Assembly: GCA_003232155.1 (NCBI GenBank)
Contig: QILY01000051.1
Location: forward strand, 1-6,674
Source of the DNA: Maribacter sp.
Lineage (GTDB): Bacteria; Bacteroidota; Bacteroidia; Flavobacteriales; Flavobacteriaceae
Length of the DNA: 6,674 nt
Reading direction: 5' to 3'
The translations under genes and the position numbers were made by a program. Positions 1 through 6,307 of the stretch are shown here, piece after piece; position 1 is the stretch's first letter, and every line of letters begins with the position of its first letter. The notes under the pieces are model-generated. The model ran no database searches, had not been told where the DNA came from, and saw nothing but the letters and a program-made list of their open reading frames with translations.

Positions 1-275
1 CTGAGGAACTAGAATTAGAAATGATAGATTTTGGCGCCGAAGAAGTCTTTGTTGATGATGATGGCATATTAATCTACGCTCCTTTTGAAAATTTTGGTGC
101 TATTCAAAAAGAATTGGAAAACCGTGAAATAGAGATTTTATCTTCTGGTTTTGAGCGTATTCCGCAAGTAACCAAACAACTATCTGAAGAAGAAGCTGCC
201 GATGTTGAAAAGCTATTGGAAAAAATTGAGGAAGATGATGATGTACAAAATGTATATCATACGATGCAGGAGTAA
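1..275 (+). CDS. yebC: YebC/PmpR family protein, C-terminal part (5' end off the window)
   Basis: The frame is open from position 3 and ends with TAA at 273-275, giving about 90 C-terminal residues. The family is usually near 240 residues, so over half the protein, including the N-terminal domain, lies to the left. What is visible is a typical YebC end: the stretch IDFGAEEVFVDDDG, then a FENFGAIQKELE helix, an acidic helix (LSEEEAADVEKLLEKIEED), and the closing DDVQNVYHTM, which is a hallmark of the family. Members are cytoplasmic; some act as DNA-binding transcriptional regulators, and others have been linked to translation of difficult (for example proline-rich) sequences. The sequence does not tell which applies here. 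The gene runs convergently to the secretion operon and has its own terminator just downstream, so it is probably unrelated in function. The ATG at 21 is an internal methionine, not the start. Confidence 0.9.
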   Translation, partial: EELELEMIDFGAEEVFVDDDGILIYAPFENFGAIQKELENREIEILSSGFERIPQVTKQLSEEEAADVEKLLEKIEEDDDVQNVYHTMQE

Positions 276-302
276 ATTCTTAAAACCCCTTAAACACTCG
301 AC

Positions 303-337
303 AAATCCTCTATTTATAAAGAGGGTTTTTTATTTTT
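303..337 (+). terminator. Intrinsic terminator after the YebC-family gene
   Basis: A 9 bp stem (303-311 with 320-328, one T-G wobble) closes an 8 nt loop and runs into a T-rich tract at 326-337. It begins 27 bases after the TAA. On the minus strand the wobble becomes a C-A mismatch and only three T follow the stem, so the element works best for the plus-strand gene. It could still stop minus-strand transcripts weakly. Confidence 0.8.
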
Positions 338-418
338 AATCGTTTATATTTGTTAAGTTTCCGAACTAATAAGGCACTTTCAGGAGTAGTCCGATTTTTA
401 GGAAAACAACAAATTCGA

Positions 419-931
419 TCACTTCACTTGCTGCACAAAAACAGTAGCACCAAGATTGTACTTATTTGTTCTATAGTTTTTCTTTTTCTGAAAATCTATA
501 TGTACTATTTCTCCAAAATTACCTTTTTGTTCTATGGTATGGATTACTTTCAGGATATCGGTATAATTTCCGTTAAGGTTAAAACTATAGGTATGAAGGG
601 TGTTTTCTCCCATTTGATAGAGATGGGGTTGGTTAAAATCCATAACCTTGATAGTATTCTTTAAAGCTTCTTGGTTTATGGTGCGCAATAAGTTGTTCTG
701 AATCGAAGTATCGACTAAATCCATCTTACTCAGAATGGAATCATAATAGGTGTCTTTTTGATTGAGAATGGCGAGTTTGTTCGGAATATCCTTAAACTGT
801 TCCACTTCCGCCTCTAAGCGCTGTGATTCATTAATTAGAAGTATAGTTTTGTTAACAGCCAATCGATAGCTTGCAAATAGCAAGATTACAATACCCAAAA
901 ACAATAGTTTATTTCTGTTGTCAATTTTCAT
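419..931 (-). CDS. GspM/PilO-like inner-membrane assembly protein
   Basis: A 170-residue protein with a short cytoplasmic N-terminus, one membrane helix at about residues 7-26 (LLFLGIVILLFASYRLAV), a predicted helical/coiled-coil stretch at about 30-90 rich in Leu, Glu, Gln and Asn, and a small alpha/beta C-terminal domain (about 91-170) of the ferredoxin-like kind. That layout is the one shared by GspM and PilO, which pair with GspL/PilN in the periplasm and help position the assembly ATPase and pseudopilins. Sequence identity to these families is low in general, so the call rests on architecture plus being directly after the GspL-like gene, with which it overlaps by 11 nt (ATG at 929-931, TGA of the upstream gene at 921-923). 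The stop is TGA at 419-421. It is the last gene of the operon. A plain coiled-coil membrane protein of other function is possible but unlikely in this context. Confidence 0.7.
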   Translation of the reverse strand: MKIDNRNKLLFLGIVILLFASYRLAVNKTILLINESQRLEAEVEQFKDIPNKLAILNQKDTYYDSILSKMDLVDTSIQNNLLRTINQEALKNTIKVMDFNQPHLYQMGENTLHTYSFNLNGNYTDILKVIHTIEQKGNFGEIVHIDFQKKKNYRTNKYNLGATVFVQQVK

Positions 932-2126
932 GGAACCCTATTTCGATTAAAAAGTTAGATGTATTCTTTGAAATATAATCATAATCCAAAGTCTCTACAG
1001 AATTTATCCATTCATACTTCTCCAATTCCTCGATCCATAATGAAAATTCCTTGACATCCTTTGAAATCCCCGATATTAAAAGGGTGCCATTTTCAAGTAG
1101 AATAGGTTTCTTTTCTCGTACAGGTTTGGCCAAAGGCTGATATTTTAATCCGTTGAGTAAAATTGAACTTGGAACCTGCCCTGCAAATAGATCTAAATAA
1201 TAGGTAACCTTTGAATTTGATGAAGCGCTTAAAATTTCTACACGTTCTTGCTTTCGTTTTACGGATGCATCCAAAAAAGTAAGTCCATCTTTTTTTGAAC
1301 CGGTTGCTGCCATAGCAGAATTCAGTTGACCAACCTCTTCATGATAGAAATTATAGACAAAGAAATTCCCCAACAATAGAACAAGAAAAAATATCAGGGA
1401 ATACTTCACGACATAATTAAAAATACGATGATTTTCAAACTCCCATTTTAGATTTTTCGTAAGGGGTCCAAAATTTGTATTCCTTGAACTTTGATTTAAA
1501 TTTCCTAGAATTTGTGAAAATGAAAGTAAGTGGTCGCTAGATAGTTCTAATCCGTTAATAGTATATGTTTTTTTAGTATCTGAACCTGTAGGAAGAACGG
1601 CATCTATGCCCGTATCTGAAATATTGATTTGAAAATTAGAAAGGGTTATTGACTCATCGTTCAAATAGGGCAAAACAGTATCTATGGCCGAAATACCTAA
1701 TGAAAACTTAGATATTCGGATTTGCATTTCCTTTAATTTATGAAGAATGGCATCAATGGGTTCTTTTCTTGAGATCGTAACTATGGGGTTTGTTGCTATC
1801 TGTATAACTTCATAGTAAAAGTTGCTCAGATCCAAGTTAGGAAAAGCTTGATTTACAATAGCTTCGATAGCATCGGTGTTTGTGTTTTCTACTTTTTTCG
1901 TAAGAACATTAGAGGTATTGACACATAAAAAAAATGGATGTTTTTTCTTGATATGATTTGGTAGGTCCTCAAGTTTTTTCAGTTCTTTCTTATTGGTGAT
2001 TATCAGTTCATTTTTGGTTTTTTTAAGTTCCAATAAGAAATAGGCTTCGCCCTGCTCAGATGCTACAATTTCTAAACTGGTATACGTAAATCCTTCTTTT
2101 AAGTATGTTTTGAATTTGTTTACCAT
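921..2126 (-). CDS. GspL-like protein (PilM-like cytoplasmic part joined to PilN-like periplasmic part)
   Basis: A 401-residue bitopic protein. Residues 1 to about 235 are soluble with alternating strands and helices, as in the actin-like PilM/GspL cytoplasmic domain; FQINISDTGIDAVLPTG (165-181) sits where PilM has its second phosphate-loop-like strand, but nucleotide-binding residues are not convincing. One strong membrane helix covers about 238-260. After it come a coiled-coil-like segment (262-300) and a PilN-type domain: FAGQVPSSILLNGLKY (314-329), LLISGISKDVKEFSLWIEEL (349-368) and the closing strand FLIEIGF (392-398). In type II secretion, GspL binds the N-terminus of GspE and pairs with GspM across the inner membrane; in pili the same job is split between PilM and PilN. 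The ATG (2124-2126) overlaps the secretin's TAA by one base, so translation is probably coupled. No Shine-Dalgarno sequence is seen. The fold assignment comes from architecture and context; residue-level identity is weak. Confidence 0.72.
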   Translation of the reverse strand: MVNKFKTYLKEGFTYTSLEIVASEQGEAYFLLELKKTKNELIITNKKELKKLEDLPNHIKKKHPFFLCVNTSNVLTKKVENTNTDAIEAIVNQAFPNLDLSNFYYEVIQIATNPIVTISRKEPIDAILHKLKEMQIRISKFSLGISAIDTVLPYLNDESITLSNFQINISDTGIDAVLPTGSDTKKTYTINGLELSSDHLLSFSQILGNLNQSSRNTNFGPLTKNLKWEFENHRIFNYVVKYSLIFFLVLLLGNFFVYNFYHEEVGQLNSAMAATGSKKDGLTFLDASVKRKQERVEILSASSNSKVTYYLDLFAGQVPSSILLNGLKYQPLAKPVREKKPILLENGTLLISGISKDVKEFSLWIEELEKYEWINSVETLDYDYISKNTSNFLIEIGFHEN

Positions 2127-4384
2127 TAGTAGATTACGGTAGGTTTAATCAATATGGTTAATTTTTGTTTAATGTCTTCACGCCTTCGCTTGCTAAAGAG
2201 CCATTTTATTACGGGTACGCGAGCTAATAAAGGGACACCGGTCCCAGAGTCGTTTTTCACTTTTTCTTCCAAGCCACCTAAAATGGCCACATCTTGGTTT
2301 TGCATACGAATTATAGAGCTAAATTCTCGCGAAGTCAATCCAGGAGGTGCACCTTCTTCAATGCGTTCTCCATTAAAATCAGATTGTATTACGTTGATAT
2401 CTAAAGTCACTTGTCCATTACCGGATACCAAAGGTCTTATACTTATTGCTAGTTCCGCATCAATAGGTTGGAAATTACGTACCTCTGAAGTAGCAGGTAT
2501 TTGAGATCCAAAAAAGTTTTGGTTGGTGACTACATAATAGGTTGTCTCACCAATAGAAAGGTTAGCACGGTGGCCGTTTAGAGTTGAAAGCTTGGGCGTA
2601 GACCGTATCTTGAGGTTTCCATTTTCTTCCATGGCCTTGATATTGGCAAAAAATTCAGGAATAACCTGACCAATATTAAAAGAACCAAAACCATCAAAAC
2701 CACCAATAATTTTATTTACCGTACTGGCACCTAAAGTTACATCGGCATCAGGAAATAACCTTCCTGATGTTTTTATGGGCGCATCCCCTATACCCCAACT
2801 GATTCCTGTTTCTATAGATGACGATTTTCGTACCTCAATAATCATAACTTCGATAAGTACTACAGGTACAGGTTTATCAATTTGCTTTATAAACTTTTTA
2901 AATCGATTAATATTAGCTGAAGGACCGCTTACAATAAAGCTATTCAACTCATAATCGACACGAATATCCAATTCTGATTTAATCTCATCAGGTAGTATAC
3001 TTACAATAGCTTCTGCACCATCTTGGTAATTACCAAAACTGTTCGATTGTGTACTGATCGCCCTTCTATTACTTCCTAAACCTTGTTGTTGGTCATTTTG
3101 AGCGCCACCATTATTTCCAAAAAAGTTCACGTTCGAATTTATGGTCCTGCCAGAAGAGCGTTGCCCTTGCGATTGTGAAGGGTCGCCTAATAGTTCAACG
3201 GAGCGGTGCATCATTTGTATGGCTTCTACATTACGTAGACTCAATTGATCGGCTGTTCCAAAGAAGTAAATATTATTTTCTTTTTTAAACGTAAAATTGG
3301 TATTGGTAATAGGAGCAGTTTGAGTAGTATTCTGACGAGAATTTCGATTGGGATTTCTACCATTTGCTTCACTAACTTGTATGTTGGATGAGGAGGGTGT
3401 TTCTTGGCTTTCAAAAATATGTTCAAGCAAGTCATCAAAATAAATGCCTTTAGCATTAAAAGTTACATTGCCAGCTTGCTCTAAGGGAGCAGCGATAAAT
3501 ACATCTAAATCCAGATCATAGCTCAGTTCATTGATAATCGATGCTATGGCCGTATTATAAAAATCTACATTTAAAATTCGATTAATGGTATCCAAAACCT
3601 CATAATTCAGGTTGTTTCCAAAACCATTTCTAGAACCATTTGAATTGATGCTGTCATTTTCGTTTGAATTTTCAGAACTGAACAAGTGAAAACCATCTCT
3701 TGATTTAAAGTGCAAAAGTCGGTTCATGGCCGCTAACTTATCCATAGCCTTATCCATTGGAATATTGGTGACGTACAAGTTCAAAGGCAGATTGCCCATA
3801 GTATTGTTATACAATAGGTTTTCTCCTGTAACATCCATAATTTTTCGAAATACCTTGTTCACTGGGTCGTTTTGGAGGTCTAGGGTTATTGTTGAGTTTA
3901 AGGGGTCAAAACTAATAGGTATCTCACGTTCCATAATATCTTGAGCTGGAGTATTATATCTTTTAATGGATAGGATATTACCTGTAAATTCAATATCAAG
4001 TTGATATTCTTTACAGATATAGACCAAAAGATCGCCAACGGTTACATTTGAAAAATTATTGACGATAGTAATATTCGAAATATCAGGTGAGATCGACATA
4101 TTCAATTTATGCACCTTAGAAACTGCCAACAAAAAATTGGGCAAGGTCACATTGTTTACATTGATCTCTAATTTTAGATTTTCTTTCAACTCAGAGTTGT
4201 CAAGGGCCAACAACTCCAAATTATTTTGAATCTGTTGAATGCGTTGCGATTCTTGACCATACATGTTCAACACTATCAGCAATGCCAAAAAGAGAAAAGC
4301 ATTTTTAAGAATGTTAGGTGTAGGCTTTTTGACAGTAGGTTTCTTGATCATGGTTATAATATAATGCCCTTTAAGGGCTTTCAT
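2126..4384 (-). CDS. gspD: Outer-membrane secretin, GspD/PilQ type
   Basis: A 752-residue secretin that forms the outer-membrane channel. A basic N-terminus and hydrophobic segment (about 25-43, NAFLFLALLIVLNMYG) make a Sec signal peptide without a lipobox cysteine. Three stretches then look like N0/STN-type modules: about 70-142, 166-235 and 268-376, the last interrupted by an Asn/Ser-rich insert (328-362). A NolW/N3-like ring domain follows (about 383-505), with its own Asn/Gln/Gly-rich linker at about 402-452 and NSFIVSGPSANINRFKKFI before the conserved VLIEVMIIEV. The secretin core runs from about 507 to the end, including RSTPKLSTLNGHRANLSIG (594-612) and the family hallmark VPLLARVPVIKWLFSKRRR followed by LTILIKPTVIY. 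The protein ends right after the core, so there is no C-terminal pilotin-binding extension. Start: ATG at 4382-4384 gives an 11-residue extension before a second ATG (4349-4351) that makes a more usual signal peptide; the second start is quite possible. Confidence 0.93.
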   Translation of the reverse strand: MKALKGHYIITMIKKPTVKKPTPNILKNAFLFLALLIVLNMYGQESQRIQQIQNNLELLALDNSELKENLKLEINVNNVTLPNFLLAVSKVHKLNMSISPDISNITIVNNFSNVTVGDLLVYICKEYQLDIEFTGNILSIKRYNTPAQDIMEREIPISFDPLNSTITLDLQNDPVNKVFRKIMDVTGENLLYNNTMGNLPLNLYVTNIPMDKAMDKLAAMNRLLHFKSRDGFHLFSSENSNENDSINSNGSRNGFGNNLNYEVLDTINRILNVDFYNTAIASIINELSYDLDLDVFIAAPLEQAGNVTFNAKGIYFDDLLEHIFESQETPSSSNIQVSEANGRNPNRNSRQNTTQTAPITNTNFTFKKENNIYFFGTADQLSLRNVEAIQMMHRSVELLGDPSQSQGQRSSGRTINSNVNFFGNNGGAQNDQQQGLGSNRRAISTQSNSFGNYQDGAEAIVSILPDEIKSELDIRVDYELNSFIVSGPSANINRFKKFIKQIDKPVPVVLIEVMIIEVRKSSSIETGISWGIGDAPIKTSGRLFPDADVTLGASTVNKIIGGFDGFGSFNIGQVIPEFFANIKAMEENGNLKIRSTPKLSTLNGHRANLSIGETTYYVVTNQNFFGSQIPATSEVRNFQPIDAELAISIRPLVSGNGQVTLDINVIQSDFNGERIEEGAPPGLTSREFSSIIRMQNQDVAILGGLEEKVKNDSGTGVPLLARVPVIKWLFSKRRREDIKQKLTILIKPTVIY
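4366..4378 (-). repeat. GC-rich palindrome between the two possible secretin starts
   Basis: GCCCTTTAAGGGC is a perfect inverted repeat (six pairing positions around one central base; a real hairpin would open four or five pairs). It lies between the ATG at 4384 and the in-frame ATG at 4351, in an otherwise AT-rich leader. If the downstream ATG is the true start, this is a leader hairpin that could affect secretin translation or mRNA processing; if the upstream ATG is used, it is simply coding sequence. It has no T tract, so it is not an intrinsic terminator. Confidence 0.4.
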
Positions 4385-4406
4385 GTTGGTTGGGGTAGGT
4401 AGTAGC

Positions 4407-5819
4407 TTAGTTAGTTAGTAAGGAGTATACCTCTTCGGTAGCGGTAATACCCTCTTTGATAAGTTGTATGGCATTGGCTTTTAGGGTGTCGATCTGTTTT
4501 TGTTTTAAATAGGCATCTATTTCTAAATGATTCTCTTTTATAGGCCCCATAAGGTCATTGGTTATGGGCACTATCTCATAAATCGCTTTTCTACCAAGAT
4601 ATCCTGTATGGTGGCAATTATTACAGCCTACAGCTTCATAATGCGTTTTTAAATCTTTTGGGATTTTAAAATTTTCTGGCAATTGCGTAAGATCAATTGC
4701 GGTTTCTTTTTTACAAGTATCACATAATTTCCGCACCAAACGTTGCGCCACGCTAATATTTAGCGTACTGGCAATTAAAAATGAAGGCACCCCCATATCT
4801 ATTAGCCTAGAAATGGTAGCCCATGCAGAATTGGTATGAATTGTTGACAGCACCAAATGCCCTGTTAGCGCAGCTCTTATCGCCATATTGGCTGTTTTTA
4901 CATCGCGAATTTCTCCAACCATTATCACATCAGGGTCTTGGCGGAGAAAAGTTCGTAGCGTACTGGGAAAATCAAGACCTATACTTTCTTTCAATTGCAC
5001 TTGGTTGATACCCTCAAGTGTATATTCAATAGGATCTTCAACCGTTAATATATTAGTATCGTCAGTATTCAAATGTTTTAAAGTAGCATATAATGTAGTA
5101 GTCTTGCCAGAACCCGTTGGTCCAGAAATCAAAACGATGCCATTGGGGTTTCGAACCCCTTCTTTATAGCGTTTCAATTCCGTTTCGGTAAAACCCAAAG
5201 TATCTAGATCTAAAGCTCCGGTATCTTTACTTAATATTCGCAGCACCAACTTTTCACCATGTAATGTAGGTAACGAAGAAACCCGAATATCGAATTCATT
5301 ACCGTGGGTATTGATAGAAATACGCCCATCTTGTGGCAAGCGTTTTTCGGCAATATCTAAATCGGCCTTTATTTTTATTTTGTTAATGATCGTAGGGTAT
5401 TCTTCCAAGGGAATAGTATAATGTTCAATCAATTTACCATCTAATCGGAAACGTACCCGACATCTTTTTTCATAAGGCTCAAAATGAATATCGCTACAGC
5501 CTACTTGTTTCGCATCGATCAATATTTTTTCTAAAAAATCATTGGTGTAGTGTAATTGCGTATTTGTTTTTTGTTGGGTTTGCCTATAGTTTGAAGATAA
5601 ATATTTTTGTAATTCGGCTGCGTTGCACTTTTCGAGAACGACAGGAATATCCAAAACAATTTGTAATTCGGCCAATAGCTCTTTTAAGGTATCACTATCC
5701 GTTTTTAAAATGATGCTGCTCCCTGTATTCTTGATAGGGACGATACGATAATGGAATGCCTGGTCAGCAGTGATTTTTTGCTGTAACTCATTGGATATGG
5801 TATAGCTTTCTGTAAGCAT
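4407..5819 (-). CDS. gspE: GspE/PilB-type secretion/pilus assembly ATPase
   Basis: A 470-residue cytoplasmic hexameric AAA-like ATPase that powers (pseudo)pilin polymerisation. All family landmarks are present: CSDIHFEP (108-115), RVRFRLDG (121-128) and AEKRLPQDGR (157-166) in the N2 domain; Walker A GPTGSGKTTT (233-242, Lys239); Asp box with VEDPIEY (260-266, Glu261); Walker B DVIMVGEIRD (297-306, Glu303); His box TGHLVLSTIHTN (319-330, His321 and His328); and a zinc-binding tetracysteine, C366-x2-C369 and C399-x2-C402. The tetracysteine separates assembly ATPases (GspE/PilB) from PilT retraction ATPases. The N-terminal domain before N2 is short (about 90 residues, no clear MshEN motif), compared with over 150 in many PilB proteins; this part would contact the GspL-like protein. 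ATG at 5817-5819 is two bases after the peptidase's TAA, with TATAACC just before it. TAA is at 4407-4409. All catalytic residues look intact. Confidence 0.95.
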   Translation of the reverse strand: MLTESYTISNELQQKITADQAFHYRIVPIKNTGSSIILKTDSDTLKELLAELQIVLDIPVVLEKCNAAELQKYLSSNYRQTQQKTNTQLHYTNDFLEKILIDAKQVGCSDIHFEPYEKRCRVRFRLDGKLIEHYTIPLEEYPTIINKIKIKADLDIAEKRLPQDGRISINTHGNEFDIRVSSLPTLHGEKLVLRILSKDTGALDLDTLGFTETELKRYKEGVRNPNGIVLISGPTGSGKTTTLYATLKHLNTDDTNILTVEDPIEYTLEGINQVQLKESIGLDFPSTLRTFLRQDPDVIMVGEIRDVKTANMAIRAALTGHLVLSTIHTNSAWATISRLIDMGVPSFLIASTLNISVAQRLVRKLCDTCKKETAIDLTQLPENFKIPKDLKTHYEAVGCNNCHHTGYLGRKAIYEIVPITNDLMGPIKENHLEIDAYLKQKQIDTLKANAIQLIKEGITATEEVYSLLTN

Positions 5820-5821
5820 GG

Positions 5822-6307
5822 TTATAGTAGGTATAAAGATGGAGCATTAGGTAAAAAACTGACTAGTAATATACCCATAAGGAAAAAACTCATAAGGCCT
5901 GCTAGTGGAATGGTTTCTTCTTCTGTATTGGTTTTTGAAAAAAGAAAAATAATGAGTGAAAATAAAATGGCCCCCACAAACAATACCACGAAGGTCATTG
6001 TAGGGAAACCCAAAGCAAAAGCATAAAAAAATAAAAGGTCCCCCAATCCAAAACTCACATTTAAGAATTTCTTATGGGCAATATGTTTCGTATATAAGAA
6101 TAAGATAAGTATTATACCAGATACCAGTAAAACATTGGTCAGTACAAATAGGGTATATTGTTCAAAAGAAGTGGTGTTCAAATATAAAAAGGCAAGTAAT
6201 ATTCCCATAATGGGAAACAGCAGCCATGAGACTGCCCGCTCCTTAAAATCTTGATAGGCAATCAATGTGCAGCTAAGCACCACTATTATTTTTAGGAGGA
6301 GTATCAA
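5822..6307 (-). CDS. Type IV prepilin peptidase, A24 family, minimal form
   Basis: A 161-residue polytopic inner-membrane aspartic protease, expected to cut the leader from the neighbouring pilin. Both catalytic aspartates of the GxGD family are visible: Asp20 in AYQDFKERAVSW, at the end of the first membrane helix, and Asp90 in FGLGDLLF. About six hydrophobic segments are seen (near 1-18, 28-43, 52-72, 91-104, 106-123 and 136-154). The large N-terminal cytoplasmic domain of PilD/GspO, with its CxxC pairs and N-methyltransferase role, is missing, so this is the small type also known for CpaA/TadV; whether pilins are methylated here cannot be told. The start is most likely TTG at 6305-6307, overlapping the pilin's TGA as TTGA; an in-frame TAA lies only two codons upstream, and the next plausible starts (GTG codons 9-10) would cut into the first helix. 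Stop TAA at 5822-5824. Confidence 0.85.
   Translation of the reverse strand: MILLLKIIVVLSCTLIAYQDFKERAVSWLLFPIMGILLAFLYLNTTSFEQYTLFVLTNVLLVSGIILILFLYTKHIAHKKFLNVSFGLGDLLFFYAFALGFPTMTFVVLFVGAILFSLIIFLFSKTNTEEETIPLAGLMSFFLMGILLVSFLPNAPSLYLL

Noticed and set aside
350..664. Plus-strand open frame of about 104 codons with hydrophobic content
   Set aside because: Mostly antisense to the GspM-like gene; lacks ATG at its start, and its hydrophobic runs mirror the reverse strand's composition. The minus-strand gene has better architecture and context.
2154..2504. Plus-strand open frame of 116 codons
   Set aside because: Antisense to the most conserved part of the secretin core; a shadow frame with no recognisable domain.
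3241..3456. Minus-strand alternative frame inside the secretin
   Set aside because: Overlaps the secretin in another frame within a low-complexity stretch; basic and repetitive with no sign of selection.
3726..3944. Plus-strand open frame antisense to the secretin
   Set aside because: No domain, no context, fully covered by the well-supported secretin frame.
2126..4384. Possibility of a type III secretion or filamentous-phage secretin
   Set aside because: Neighbours are a pilin, prepilin peptidase, GspE-type ATPase and GspL/GspM-like proteins; no T3SS or phage genes are present.
4823..5169. Two overlapping plus-strand open frames
   Set aside because: Both are antisense to the Walker A/Walker B region of the ATPase, where strong codon constraint often leaves the reverse frames open by chance.
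4407..5819. Possibility that the ATPase is a PilT-type retraction motor
   Set aside because: It has the extended N2 domain and the zinc tetracysteine of GspE/PilB, which PilT lacks.
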